NCBI RefSeq assembly: GCF_000264905.1
Contig: NW_006763154.1
Coordinates: forward strand, 429,125-493,124
Origin: Stereum hirsutum FP-91666 SS1
Taxonomy: Eukaryota > Basidiomycota > Agaricomycetes > Russulales > Stereaceae
Direction: 5' to 3'
DNA length: 64,000 nt
A program made the position numbers and the translations under genes. Below the pieces are notes generated by a model. It did not search any database, was not told the origin of the DNA, and saw only the letters and a list, made by a program, of their open reading frames with translations. Positions 46,562 to 60,800 of this stretch are shown in pieces. Every line of letters starts with the position of its first letter. Within the stretch, counting starts at the first letter, position 1.

Positions 46562-48600
46562 CTAGCAATGCAAAACACGAAGATAAACGGTTCTCTGCCC
46601 GGATAAAAAGAGAAAAGACAGCTCAACAGGAAAAAAAAGGAGGGAGTTATAAACCCTCGCCCACATGTTGTAAATCGGAGGCTGCGATGAGACGGGGACA
46701 GGGGCGACACGCTTCGACCGCGAGGCTTCGACCGTCGTCCTAAAATTGGGGATAGCCGCCATACTCTTCAAATGGTGGGTCCAGTCTACGCTGTGTTTCA
46801 CTTCCGTGCCATTAATTCAACGATTAGTCAATGCGCCAATCGCAGATACCTCCAACCGGTAACTCAAGCTTGGCGAGATCTTCGCCCTATGATCACCTTA
46901 CGAGAGATGAGATTGGCAAGTCCTTCAGGCATAGCCACAGGCTAGCAGTTGTGTTCCCGGAAGGTCCTTATGTCCCGCGGCCACACGTGGTTACCGAATA
47001 GGATCGCCATCGGACGGATTACTGAAAGTCAAATGGAGATACAAGTTGAGCAAGGGTTGAAGGGGGGCGAGACCTGTGCCGGAGACGACGGGCTGTACTT
47101 CTGGATGTTTGACGGTACGTCCGCTCCGCAAGTTGGTACGTTCATCAGGGCAACAGCACCCGGAAAATTCTATTAGGGTCAGAGAAATGAATAGTAAACC
47201 TTGCGCAACTACGCACGTTCTAAAGTCGCAGAGGCAAGTTATTGAAGTCCTGTTCACTGACGGGGTTGAGTGCGCAAATAAGTGAACGGTGAAGCGCCAA
47301 CGCTTTGAGGAATAACTCTGGGGTGTTGAGTTTCAGTCTATTTCGGGATTCAACCGGTTTCCTGATGCAAATGCGTCCGTGCCGAACGTGTATGAGTGTC
47401 CGCGATCCGAGCTTCCAGATAAAGGGGGAAGATTCATTGCTTAAGCTATGTAGATACGCAGTAGCCAGGTCACAAGTGGGATAAAAACCGTCGATGAAGA
47501 CACCGTGAAGCCTCGTGCAGCTTGTAGAAGACGTTTTGCTGACATGCGCTACATGCTCTACAAATACGGAGCTTCAGCTGCAATATCGAGAACCTGAAAC
47601 GCGGAGGAAGAGAAACGGCTCGCCTTTTTGGGTGTCTGTTTGTCGAAAAGTGATTCGGACTTCTGGTTTATGTAGATGGTAATGTCATCTTCTAGATCAG
47701 TTGGATCTTGCTGGCACCATTGAGCACACCCTACGTACAACTATAGAGTCCACGTAGAGGGGGATGCTTCACGAGATAGGGAAAGATCGAGTACAGAAAA
47801 TTTCTCCTCCGTCCCGCAGCTCTGATCATCCCCGCAGATCAAGGCGTGTGCGAGCGTGTGATGATACATAGAGCGGCCAACCCCTCCGTAATGAGCGGCG
47901 AAATTCTGTAAGGAGGAAGATGAAATTGCAGGAGAAAAGTGCCACCGATGGTGACATCGACTACGACCAGACCAGACGGTGACCCGCTGGCAACGAGGCA
48001 GCGATGGAGACCAATCCAGTGGCAGGAATCCTTACACTGCGAAATGCAAACATGATGCAGAATACCCGATCTACATAAAGTAGCTATAGCCATGAAAACG
48101 TACAAGGTCGGATGTACTTACTAGTAGTAGTTTACTACTCTCGGGGCGAACCTGGGCGACACGCCCACTTCGGAAGGAAATCCTCCGTGGTTACAATCAT
48201 ACAGTGTCGGTGACTTCAAGTCGACCTAGACCTCAAGAAAAAGAGCGTGCAGGTGAACAGTATCCATGACCATCGATTTACAGCATAGGCCGCGCAGAGG
48301 TTCGACGGAGGTGGGTTTAACTTTGAAGGCGCACAGGAGCTTTACCACAAACAATCACGGCAGGACCGGATGACAAAGATAAGATAAGATTTCGTTCTTC
48401 GTTGCCACATGAAGATTGTGGCGATCGACTTCAACAAACTTGCCATTCAAGGTTCAAGAATAGAGTCTTCATCACTTTGCTTCCCGGCACCGTCAGCGAA
48501 CTGTACTATGGGTATCATGACATGTACGTTGCACCCGAGATATCCACTTCAATACCACTAGTTCGTTTCTGTCACCCCTAAGTGTCTACGCTAAGCCAAG
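46562..48600. other. Intergenic, nothing recognised
   Basis: Several short frames (for example 46949-47176, +; 47839-48105, -) have no motif or splice chain. The first few hundred bases are presumably the transporter promoter. A gene relic is possible but cannot be supported. Confidence 0.35.
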
Positions 48601-50365
48601 TCAACCCGATGAAGTCTTCGGAGTGAGCATCGTCGTCCACCCCCTCTCATACTGGTTTGCTGGTTTCACGGCCACGCCAAGGTCTTCAGCTGCTTGAATC
48701 GCCCAATGTGGGTTCCTAAGAAACGGACGTCCAATGAAAATTACGTCCGCCTGGTTAGACTGGAGGATCTGCTCCGCGTATTGTGGCGTGTCTATAAGAC
48801 CAACGGCTCCAACGAGGGTATCTGGATGAGCGCTCTTGATAGCTTCCGCAAAGTGCACCTAGGACGAATAAAGGAAAGGGTGTGTATGTCAACAGCGCTT
48901 CATTCTGTCAGAGTAGTTCAAAAGTATCACCGACCTGGTACCCAGGCGCCACTGGTATCTTTTGCTTGGACCATAGACCTCCACTTGACACATGAATCAA
49001 ATCGACACCGCGCTTCTTTAGCTCGCCCGAAAACTGCACGCTTTGTTCGATCCCCCACTGCATCCATTTACCATTGTTGTCTCTTTCCGGCCCTTCCGCC
49101 CAATCTGTGGCGCTCAGTCGATAGAATAGAGGCTTGCTGGAGGGCCACGCTTCGCGACAGCGCTCGGTGATGCGAAGAGGATATCGGAGACGATTTTCGA
49201 GGCTGCCTCCGTAAATATCTTCTCGGATATTCGAAAGAGGAGAGCAGAAGTTATGCAAGAGGTAGCCGTGAGCACCGTGCAGTTCTATGAAGTCGACTAG
49301 ATAATGGAGGCATCAGCAAGAGAGAATGAGGAGGAGGCAGCGAGATTACGAACATCCTACTTCTCCGCACCGCTTCACAGCTGCGATGAACGCTTCTTCG
49401 ACATCCTTCATTCGCTGTTCGTCCATTTCCTTAGGCTGTGGATAATCATCAGAGGATTTGATCGCGCTTGGTGCCCAAACTAAATATGATAGAGCCGCAG
49501 GTTGTTAAAGAGTTGTCAACGGATCTCCTACGTTCTATTTCATTGTGTTATGAGCTAAAATACGAAGGCTTCGATGAAACTTACTGTCTCCAGGCCAACC
49601 TCCCTCATCAACCTCAGCCATCCACTTCCCAGCCTTATACGATCTCGCAGCGTTAGCGTACACCCATGGCGCATATGTCGACCCTTTTCTACCCGAATGC
49701 TGCAATTGTACGCCGATAGCTGTTTCATGGGCATGGGCAAAATCCACGATCCTTTTGAGAGGCTCAATATGAGAGTCACTCCATAAGCCCTGTTTGTGAC
49801 GATGTTACGGGACAGTGTCGGTCAAACAGAGTGAAAACACACTCACTACGTCTTCAGGTGAGACACGGCCCTCGGGAAGTACTGCCGTGGCTTCTATGCA
49901 TATTGCACCTACACCACGAGTCGCAAGTCCCTGTACGTTTGCTCCATGAGGCTCAAGTTCGAACAAGCATTGCAGATATAAACACACGTACACCATAATG
50001 AACTAGATGCCAGTCGGTGGCATGACCATCATCCGCGCTGTATAAAGCCATCGGTGCCTGCCAATGTTGAAAAAAATCAGGAAGATGGGTATATCGACAA
50101 TGCACCGACACATTAGATCGTACCACGAAGATGCGGTTCTTGAACTCGACGTCCCTGGACTTGAATGGTTGAAACAACAGCGGAAGTTGTGAATTCTGCT
50201 GGAACTGCGTCTATAGGGCCACAAACGATTTCTGAGCACCCATGCTGACAAAAAGAGTGGGAAATTTGACAGAGGATGTACCTTGGGCAATGCTACGCCG
50301 ATTTTGGGCTCGTTCAAAGGATAGTACTCCCTTGCACCAGCAACGGCCTCGTTAAGGTTGGCCAT
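48601..50365 (-). CDS. Old Yellow Enzyme-type NADH:flavin oxidoreductase (YqjM-like)
   Basis: Eight exons on the minus strand, all in phase, encode 426 residues: 50282-50365, 50124-50210, 49994-50057, 49847-49941, 49585-49789, 49354-49479, 48935-49296 and 48601-48858. The start MANLNEAVAG...YYPLNEPKIG at 50365 matches the family better than an upstream ATG. The TIM-barrel landmarks follow in order: FKNRIFVAPMALYSADDGHATDWH, EATAVLPEGRVSPEDVGLW, GVQLQHSGRKGS, GGWPGDIWAPSAI, FIELHGAHGYL (substrate-binding His pair), NRLRYPLRI, and the FMN-phosphate loop FIGRPFLRNPHW. These FMN enzymes reduce activated C=C bonds with NAD(P)H. The position usually Cys in YqjM-like enzymes (APMC-Y) is Ala here, which may change flavin tuning. 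It could act in tailoring of a secondary metabolite. Confidence 0.88.
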
Positions 50366-52009
50366 AGGTGCAAGATGCGGATGATTGGAAGACTCGGATA
50401 CCCGATGGAGCACTACTTATGCGAAGGCGAGAGCAGGGAGGACACCGAAGCACCAGAAATACCAGGGAAGGACCATGCTTTATACAGAACTCCGTCTCAG
50501 TAAGAACTCCGCGCCCTAGGCCTACTGCCTGAATGAAGTGTGTATGAGTAAGTCAACCCTGACCGCTGATTCAGGCTGAAAACATCGCTGACTCACCTAG
50601 TATTTTGGGGCATATCTGAACAAATCTATCCCTATCTATGCAACATCTATCTGTCTCGGAACCTAGATTTGACCACAATCATAGGCTACAGATAATCCAG
50701 TTCCGTAGTTGACTTCTCTTAGTGAGATACAACGAAACAATCAAGAGCCACGAATAAAGAATTTCTGATACCTCGAGAACGTGCTCGTCGAGAATCGCAG
50801 TTCAAGAATCATAGGATCGACCGAATTGACTTCACGGCGTCGGTAACTTATAGCGCCTCGGCGATAATTATAACCGGATCGTGGCATTTGTTTGCACTTG
50901 TTGAATTCGAAAGCCGTTGCCTTCCGGCTTGGTCCCTGCTGTGCCTTCCGCGCCTCCGAAGCCGCTAACGATCCCTAGAGAAGGCCAATGCGGAGAAGAA
51001 AGGATGTTGATTTACCTGTGTATCATGTCCGACCACCTACCAATCCGTTTCAACATAGTGAATAGATGCATCGGGGCGCACCACAGACGTCTAGTACAGT
51101 CAATACGCTCATACGGAATACACCGATAAGGAATAAAATTACCATATATGGAAATGGGTGTAAACATGGCCCGACGAAAGATTCAATTATGGAGACACAT
51201 TGTTCAACTCATGACATGTCATCTACCACCCAGATATGTCAGTATATGTCGTAGAAAGATACATGTATATTTTGGAATCTCTGCCATGACTATCACAATT
51301 GCTGGAGTGATTTTCTCATAAGGAATAAAATAATCCGAATTACCCCGATTTTATTCCATATGAGGATATCAACTGTACCTCCCTGATTGTGGACATACTC
51401 ATGTATCCATAGGGAAGCCCGAAAAAGCAATGAGCAGGACAATGGCGAGTTTTAGCTGATACCGAAGTCAGTGATGAAACATTCCGAGCGTGCGTGTATG
51501 GAGGAGACAGTAGATGGGGGGTGCGATGCAACAAGAAAACTAAACAAACAAGAAAATACGTAGAGTCCACAGCGATATGCTAAAGCGACAGGCGATTGAT
51601 GCATGGAAGATGGGGGGGGTGGGGGTGGGAAGGGGGGATAGGGACATGGGAAAGGGATGAGGGTGATGTTGCTGGTCGATGAATATGATAGATAGCAGGG
51701 TATGTATGATACCTAAAACGTGCACATAAATGTTCGTGTATACATTCTTGGAACAACATGAGAGGACATCGTAGTTCATGGAGGAAAAAAACAAGGAGAC
51801 GACGTGTATACCAGAAAAAAGACAGAACCAGACCGAGACCCAAAAGAATCGCCGATGGAACCGAGAGAAAAATCAATGCCCTGACACGGAAAGGAGACAG
51901 AAAAATAAAGTTAAGTTCAAAAACGCCAGCCCGACGTGAAAATGTATACGTAGGAGATTCCAAGAAACTGAAAAAAATGGCAAGAAAAAAGACCTTCTGT
52001 GGATTATTG
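50366..52009. other. Intergenic, nothing recognised
   Basis: Contains the ene-reductase promoter side and the 3' flank of the histidine kinase. A G-run-rich tract lies at about 51610-51640. No gene was recognised. Confidence 0.4.
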
Positions 52010-55000
52010 TTAGCGTAGTATTGATGGAGACGAGGATGGTGGATATCGATGCTCGGATTCTCCGAGACGTCGCGGAGGAACTTCGTCTCTTCTTTTCTTG
52101 GCGACCTGAAGTACATCCTTAAGGTCTCTGGTTACCGTACGGTCAGCTAATGATATCCACCAAAACCTCCCAAAGAGCCAAAATGAACGTACTTCATCAT
52201 GATAGGCTTCGTCAACACCTTATCCGCGCCCGCCTCCATATAGTTTAGCTGATCCTCTGTCAGCGCATTCCCGGTACAGCCGACGACCAGATCCATTCTC
52301 CCCCTCGCCCTCAACTCCCTAACGGCATCTTCACCGGTCATGACTGGCATGTAGTTATCAAGACTGACGAGGTCGTATTTTCGGGCACCCTCAGCCAGAA
52401 TGATGTCGAGGAACTGTTGGCCGTCATCGGCGGTATCGACGACGCAACCTAACTTGGTCAACATCCTGAACGTACATTGGCGTCAGTTTCTGTTCGTGAA
52501 GGATCTAAGATAAGACGGTGACAAAATAGCTTTACCTCGTCATAAGTGTCCTCGTCATGGGATCATCATCCACCACCAACACAACCAACGGATTACCCTC
52601 TTCACCTGAACTACTCGCTGGTGCCGTTTGAGAAACAGGTGTAGGTGACAGACTCGCCGCGGGAGCACTCCAAGCTTTCCCCATACCCTCGGGTCCAGGT
52701 GTAACAATCGGGCCAGGGCGTACAGGTCGCTCCAATATCGGGTCGTCAGATGCCTTGTCCTCATTATCGTCCATGCCTGGCAGCGTTGGTGTCAAGCCAG
52801 GAGGAGAAACAACGTTCACCGGAGAATCCTGTGGCCTGCTACCATGTTCCGACTCGGTCGCATCATCATGTCCATCTTGCGACTGATACCTGGGCAACGG
52901 TGGCAGAACCATCGACATGTTTGGAGGTGATCCCGACCTCGGATGCGTTGGACTTCTGGCCGAAAGATCAACGTTGGGCAAGTTCGGACTGTTTACCGTG
53001 TCGTCATCCTTCGTCAAGGGACTCTCTGTGGAATGGGTACTGAGAGCATGGGACTTCGTGGGGGAGTCTGAGGGATCCTGTGCTGGGTGAGCTTCGGAGG
53101 ACGGTATTGTGGCGAGGATAGGCCGAGGAGACCGTGTAGGATTCGGACTGGCGAAAGCAGAGGGTGGAGAGAGCGTCGACATAGGTGCAAACGGCGCGAG
53201 AGTACTTCGTGAAGTCTGCACCTCATGAGTTGTAGCGAGCGGATAGGACATCTCGACCCAGAACATCGCGCCTTGTCCCTTGCGGGATTGCACGCCGAGC
53301 CTTCCTCCACTCAAGCTGACGATCTGACGGACAATCGCCAGGCCAAGTCCACTCCCTTTCCCGCTCAGCTTTCCCACATTCGTCTGGACGAATGGCTGGA
53401 ACAGCCTCCCGTCGACCAGATCGGATGGACGAATTCCTGGGCCGCTATCATGTACCTCTAATCTAATGGTCACCATATCCCTCTCCCTTTTCCCCACGAT
53501 CCCTCCATCCGTACTCCCACCCAGCCCAATCCCCATCGCCGCCAATCCTATTCTCTCGTCGGATCGTCTCGGGGAATGCTTGTGGCCTCTGATCCCGGGA
53601 GCGGTCTTCGTACTTGGGTTTCGACTTAAAGGGTTCGTATTTCCCTCTAAGCCACCATGACCCGAAAGTACTGCAGTCCCATTCCCAGACCCTGTCCCGC
53701 TCCCAGGCGATGATCCAGCCCCACTGCCCGTCCCAGAGCCCGCATTCGTCGACATCCAGGACGGCGCACTCACAAGCCTCGTCACGATTTTGACAGGCCC
53801 ACCACCCTCCGGTGTGAACTTCACCGCGTTCGAGGCTAAGTTCGTAAGGACCTGCCGAAGACGGATTTCGTCGCCTATGACCCATACTCCGTCGCCGCTC
53901 CCACTCGCACCTGCGCCACCGCCACCCGACGCCGACTGAGTGTGGCCCTGACCTGAGTTTGGCGTATATGAACGACGCGGTGGTGGTTCTGGCGAATGAT
54001 AATTCATCGAATTCCTGATGCTGGAGCTGTTGGCTGCGTTGACGGCGGCCGTGTTGAACGTGATAGGGCCAGCGTTTATATTGGAACCGGGTGGAGCTAT
54101 GAAGCCAATCGCGTCTATCCGTTCGTCCAGGTCGATGATGAGTTCTAGTCGTTTGGCAGAGGTATCGACGCCGATGGGACGGAGTGCGTTGTGCAATGAC
54201 CGATGGAGAGGAAATGGACGGGGATGGGATTCGAATCTTCCGGCATCCATTTCTATTGAGGCAGGTACGAGCAATTAGAAGATAAGTCATGGTCGGGTGT
54301 GTGAAGCGCGGACGCGACGTACTCTGTAGGTCCAAGGCATCATTGAGCACTTGTTGCATCATCGTCAAGGAGGCCTGGTGATCACAAGCAAGAGCAATCT
54401 TGGGATTAGTTTCCGAGAAGTATGATCAAGATAAACAGCGGAAAAGGTGTCGGGAATCACAAGACGGAACCAGGAACATATGTCAGACTTCTGCAATGTA
54501 TGCAACAACCGACGCAAATAATCTAGCTACAGCGCATCTAATGAATCAAAGACACAGATGAGTTGGAAAAGGCGGGAACAAGGCTGTATGAGCGAGAAAA
54601 GGAAACGAAATTTAAAAGTGACATAGTCACCAGCTTTTCCGTAATTGGACGAAATATCCGGACATCCAGAACATACACACATCGAGACGTTTCAGCGTAT
54701 CGCATTGGTATGCAATCCTCAACACCAAAGCAGATTCGCAGTCGCATCCATACAACCGAAGAACGGTTCCGCGCCGCACATAATAACGCTTGCACAACAG
54801 TGCTCCGAGTGACCACAGCAAAGGACACAAAGACAGAAAGCACCAGGGACCACAAATCCAGCCTCGAATGGACCACGCAAGACCAAAACATAGGACAATA
54901 TTACCGTTGAAGAGGAAAAAACATACCTCCAACGCATAAACCTCGATACTCTGCTCCTCGAGTGTCTCAGGCTTGAAAGCATCGTTCGTCTGCATATTCT

Positions 55001-57383
55001 GGTACGCGAGCACTGTAGGCGCCGGCAGTCAGTAACAGAGACATGAAAGCTCGAAATAGAGGGAAGAGGACTCCGAAATAAAAGGAAGAGGAATGAAACA
55101 GGGAGGTAACAGTAAAGGGAGAAAAGAAAAAGGAACGCACTAGCAGTATTCAACGGCACCCGAACCTCATGAAAAATATAGCTCGCGAACCGTTTCTTCG
55201 CATGACTCGCCTTGGACTCCGCGATCTGTGCTTTCTGCTGTGCGCGATAGGCGATTTTCAGCTGCGAGTTGAGGATGTACATTCGACGGGAGTTCTGCAT
55301 TATTTGGATGTGTGTTATTCGAAGGTACAAGGGGAGAGGGTGGATTGTGGATCCGAAGGAGGGGAAGAAGGAACAATGATTTTGGATTGTGAGTCAGTTT
55401 GTCAGATCACGACGGAATATTGAGGACCGAGGAGAAAGGACTGACCGCTTCGCGACTGTAATGCAGTGCCTGGATGAAGACCGAGAAGATGCACTGTTCA
55501 ATGACATTGTCATCAGTATCGTGTCTCCAACATGCCCGTTCGCAGGTGGAAAAAATAAACGTTCAGGGTCGAGAATGGGAGGACGACATACGAAGCTAAC
55601 AACATTCCGTGCATAGATCGATTGGTCCGGGATGATGAGCGTCATGAGTAATACGAAAAAGACGGCTTGGACGACGGCATTATACAGCCTTCGTGACACG
55701 ATGAACACTACACACAAACGGCGAGAACGACTTGAATTAGCGGGCTGGACCAATAGAGCACCAAGATGAAGACGTACTCATCATAGCAGGCAGCCCCGTC
55801 GAATAATAACCTATTCATATCCACACAAGCACCATTCACATCAGTTAGAACACGAAACCTTGAACCCTTCAACGTCAACTCTGCTTGTAATTGTGGCGAG
55901 CACTCACTCATGGCTAAGAAATCCTTCCCAAAACACGTGTTGTCCGTCTTGTTGAAGAAGTCACATTCCTTGATCTGTATGACCTCCGACAGTCCGCAGT
56001 ACCATGTCGCAAGGCAGAAGCAGGTGTGGAAGAGCACGGGTCGGTAGCGAGGCATGTCGAAGGCGACCATGAAAGGGATGGGTAGGGTGACGAGGGTGAG
56101 ACCGCCGTACTGAGAGCATCAGGGGTAAAGCAGTTAGGGGTTGAATATGCCACAGAGGGAACGCAAATGCATGAGGACATGGATACGGATGGCAATCGAA
56201 ATGGAGAGAGAGAGGACATGATATAATGGTGGAGATACGCACGTATACAGCCTATTAATATATAGTGTTAATCAAAGGCCAACCGAAGACCACGGACGCC
56301 GGAAGAGAATGATGCGACTCAGAAGTAGGCACGTACCTTTTCGTAGAGATTGACGCTGTGGTTGAGAATGAGGTAGAGGACCCAGTTGAGTACTAGATAC
56401 AGCGAGCCATAGCTAGAGGATAGAGTTCCCAACAAGTTGAAGAAATAAGCGGGATATTACTGAACGCCAGAGAAGATGAACGCACAAAGCGAAAGCCTTC
56501 GTGGAATACCACATCTGTTTCTGGTAGTCTTCCTCGAACGCTAAGCCCCCAGCTTCAATACCAGCATAATGAACGTCGAGGTAGAATATAAACGCACCAG
56601 GATCCTCAAATCTCGGATCGAAGAACTCGGCCATGACCGGCCACAACCTCCACCTCAGTAGTCCCCATAGTCCGCCTGTATCCCTGCCGGTATCCCATGC
56701 GTCCGTACTACCTCCACTTCTACTCCCTCCTTCATATCCGCCATGCACCCCCCTCACACTCCCCTGCCCACTCTCGCTCTGCTTCGTCCCTGTGTCCTTC
56801 TCACTGCCATGTACATGCGTGCCCGGTCGGTCCCCGCCTTCTCCGTCCACGACGACCTCGTCAAGAACCCAATCGCCTCCATCTTTCTCTGCTGCAGTGT
56901 GTCTTTGGCCTGCGGAGATAAGACCGCCAAGTGACGTCGATGCAGAAGCTGAAGACTCTGAACCATCGTTATTGAGACCATCCGAAGGCGAACCGGTCGA
57001 GGCCGATGTGATTTTGGACAGCACCTGGCGAACGACTGTGGATCATCAGCTCTTGGTTCTTTCTTTCCCAAATCGATGTATGGTGACACGAAGATGCACT
57101 GGAAGCCATGAGGCAAAGAAACGAACAGAAGCAAGAACAAAAAAAGGACATGAAGGCAGGAATACATACACCTCGTCCACTTCCCAGGATACGCCCTTCT
57201 CTCAAACTTGATCTGCCTGATGTTGCTCGGGCCAACATCGGTAGCGGGTTGGTGGACAGGCAAAGGCGTCCTGATCGAGCTCGCATGGTTCGTCATCGCA
57301 TGCTGAATGTCTTCCTCACCACTGCTGACGACGGTGTCGTGGCGGGGGAGGGGAGTGGCAAAGCGGAACCCTGTCGCCCCCAT
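52010..57383 (-). CDS. Membrane-anchored hybrid histidine kinase
   Basis: Fourteen exons on the minus strand, every one in phase, give 1,215 residues: 57170-57383, 56486-57035, 56337-56412, 56243-56251 (9 nt), 55908-56109, 55778-55810, 55592-55707, 55446-55493, 55141-55294, 54927-55012, 54323-54374, 52536-54252, 52193-52465 and 52010-52127. After a Ser/Gly-rich N-terminal domain come several hydrophobic segments (LYLVLNWVLYLILN, LTLVTLPIPFMVAF, AVVQAVFFVLLMTLII). Then come a coiled coil, the phospho-acceptor H-box SYIFHEVRVPLNTA, the N-box LRQVLTNLASNAVKFT, DSGPGI, and GKGSGLGLAIV. A disordered linker of about 230 residues leads to a receiver domain with VVDDDPMT, the phospho-acceptor LVSLDNYMPVM, GCTGNAL and LTKPI. 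All catalytic residues are present. It is a two-component phosphorelay sensor that should pass phosphate to an HPt protein; the signal is unknown. Confidence 0.92.
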
Positions 57384-57815
57384 GAAAACCGCGTCAGAGT
57401 CGCCGGCGGGCCGGTAAACTAATCTCTCCTCGCGCCCGTCTTATAAGTATTAGCGCCCATCAAGCGCCCGTGCTCATTCTGAACTTGTTCTGAACGCCAG
57501 CACTTTTAACTCGACTACTGGAGCTGCTCTACTTCAATGCTTCAATACCGCACACTACGGCCTCCAGGCATCTGGTACCGAAGGTTGCCTTGTATATTTT
57601 GATCTATATAATAAGTACTGTTTGCTTATGTCATATCTCCTTCGAAGGCCTAGGCCTTGCTTGAGGCCTGGTGTCGAACTGATTTTAACGAAATACATAT
57701 TCCAGGAGCTGATAGTACACCGAACATTTTGTAGATTCATTACAGTGTGAGGGGAACGTTGTACAATTATTTATAGGAAAGAACTTCGTCGTTGAGCACC
57801 AGATTACCATTCCCT
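57384..57815. other. Promoter side of the kinase and 3' flank of the NRPS-like gene
   Basis: No gene. A 33-bp imperfect palindrome around CTTCGAAGGCCTAGGCCTTGC is seen at about 57640-57670 and could assist transcript ending of the minus-strand NRPS-like gene only if it lay downstream, which it does. Confidence 0.3.
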
Positions 57816-60800
57816 TCAAGCCTTGATCAAACCACATTTTTTCCAGTAATTTATCCACTTCTCGACGTCCGAGGCTTGGAGCCTTTCCGCACTATTCAGG
57901 CTTGATGATACCTGCACCGCCTTCGTCGTCTCCAACACCGGCTCATCTCCCAAACTACTGAAGAAATCAAGGAGACTGAGCCCCGGAATTTCTTCGAGCT
58001 GCTCCTTACTTGAACTCTCCAACGTGTCAACCCGCGTCCTAACATACTCTTGCATTTTCGCGACCCATGCGGCATAGGGTATGACCTCGAGAGACAAAAT
58101 ACTGGAAATGGAGTCGACGAGGAACCTCCATTCGATGGGTTTGGGGTGGACGATGTGCAAGACGGATTCCTCAGACCCGGACATTTCGAGCAGAGCGGAG
58201 GCTGCTACGTCCATCTGAAGCCAAGAGACCGTCTACAATACGTTCGATCATGAGCTGACATTCGCTGAAGATAAATTAAATCGAGGGCTCACCCCCTCTC
58301 TGTCTGGGACGGCTCTCAACGTTTGCGACCACTTCACCATAGCAGGCACCCATTCCTTCTCGTTCCATCCACCGTGAGCACTACTTCCGCAGAGTTGTCC
58401 CACGCGGATGACGTTCACTTGGATCCCGGTATGGTGCATTGCGCGAATCAGAACCTGTTCGGTGACCCATTTACTTTCGCCGTACCCTGATCCTATGACG
58501 TTTTTAGGGTCGTCAATAGCGATCTCCGCGAGTGGTTCGGTTGGGCTATGATCTACGGGGAGGGTTCAGTGAATCGCTACATCAAGAACGTACGAATCCC
58601 AACGTTAAAGGTGAGTAACTCACTCAGATACACCGCCATGGAGCTGGAAAAGGCGATCGACGGTGGACTTGCTCGGGGAGACGCCAACGAAAGATCGATA
58701 AGCTCGCGAACAGTGGCGATTAAAGGCTCGAATGAAGAGACGGCCATGTTGAAATCTAATCGCCAAGCTATACCATTCCACACGTTGTCAGGATGGTGAA
58801 CGATATAAGAAGAGCATACGAACCAAGATGGATGATTTGAATGATGGATCCCTTGACCTGCCGCAAAGTCGTCAATTTACTCGATAAATGATGGTGTAGG
58901 TAGGACCAACCTCTTCGTATAGCTCGTCATCGAGTCCCAGTCTACCCTCGGTGTTATCCATCGTCAAAAACGTCACTCTACCATCGTCCAAAAGACTTAT
59001 ATCCAGCTCCCACTTAGCAAACGCCGCTACGTGTCGCTCCTTCGGGTGAGCCTCACCGCCACGATTCAGCGCGTAGACTTTCGTCGTATGCTTGCTCTTC
59101 AATAGTTGTTCGAGGACATGAGCGCCGAGTCTACCAGTGGAGCCCGTGAGAAGGACGACGGCCATCGGTGATGAATCAGAGGGTGGTGAGTGATCGTCTA
59201 TAGCGCGTGACGGGAAGGAACTGCCGTATTTCTCGACCAAGGAATTCAGTGTCCTGATCTTACTCTCGACAACTCCGTCCTCGGTCGTGTCGGTAGGCTC
59301 CTGCACAAAATCAATCACAAATGCGGCGAGCGAAGAGATAGTAGGATGTGTATAGACGATATTGTTGGGGATGCCGTGGACGTATGACTTCGCCTCTGAC
59401 TGGCGTAGAGCATTCACCACAATATTTCTGATATACGTGGCCTGGAGGCTGCCGCCAGAAGTCAGTCATGGAAAACCATCGTGGTAGAAGTACCACGAAC
59501 CTATCGCAGCCTTGCTGGAACAGATCATCATCGTCCCCGAGTGCCTTCTGGACCACAGATGCAACGGCAGATCTCACGAAAGACAACACATTCTCGTCTG
59601 ACCAGGTATCAGGGAGCGGAACGTCGCTTTGCGCACTACTCGCAATAGCCTCGTATAGGTTCTCGATCTCAGGTTCGTAGGCCTTCGTCACTGCGTGACG
59701 TCTCGCTGTGCCCTTCAGCGTATATTCGAACGGCTTATCTGGGCTCGAAATGAGTATCATCTACGTTCAACCAGTTCAAATCAGTTGTTCGTCTGACTGG
59801 GAAAGACAAACCCACGAACCTCTTTGAACAGTCTCGAATGAGTCGGAGCGAGTTGGTTCATCCTCTCAATCGAAGGCCTGCGCAACGAAAAATGAAAGTT
59901 CGTTCATTTGGTGAGGGATAAATCCATCATACCATATCATATTTCTGAATTCTGCCAAGCGGCTCTCGTCTCTTGGATCAAATGCTTCTTTAGGTTCGAC
60001 GAGGATACCGTTCTGGACGCGACCGCGGCCGAACATGACCGCCCCTGCCACGGCTGGATCCTTTAACAAAATGGCCTCTAGAGGGAACTGATCAGCCATT
60101 TAGATGGTGGGTGGTACAACGACTTTTGTACAGACCCAAAGGTATAGGATTTGTCTAAGGAAGAGAGGTGCGACTGTTAGTAAGGTACAAGTTTTCGACC
60201 TGAAGTCTATATTCATTACCTTCTCGCCCGTTGACAACATCAATTGATCATCTGTGCGTCCGAAGACCTTCCACCTACTAGGGTCGCGTGGGTGGCGCTC
60301 CACTAGGTCACTAGTACGATACGCGTCTCTCCCATCACTTGTCTTCGCATTGACGACGTTAGGCTCAGCATAAGGAGTTCCCTGTGTACACCGAGTGAGA
60401 GCGTGCGGTAAGGTGGGAATCGAAAATGAAGACGAACAACGACCACGACCTCGAAAATATTCTCCATTCCCTCTTGAGGAAGGAGCTCGATGTCCAATTG
60501 AGGGGAGAACCTAAAGTACTCCCAATCGTCCAATGTCGAGGGCGTACCAGGAACGAAAACAGACACGGGGACTATTTCCGTTCTGGCAACGTTGTATTAG
60601 GAGCCTGTAACGGTTCGCGAAATCGAACACTCACAGTCCATATATTGGGTGGATGGGAATACCCATCCGTACGAGCTCATCCCCAGTGGCTTTGCTCATA
60701 GGCGCTCCAGCGTACAGCTTTACCAGTACCGTCAATATTCCGTAGCTTCACCCAATCAGGCTCAGGCTCACCACAGAGCGCAGGGACCTCAGCTTCGCGA

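Noticed and set aside
53463..54368. A 301-codon frame overlapping the histidine kinase
   Set aside because: Shadow of the kinase exon in another frame; the kinase frame carries the N, G1 and G2 boxes.
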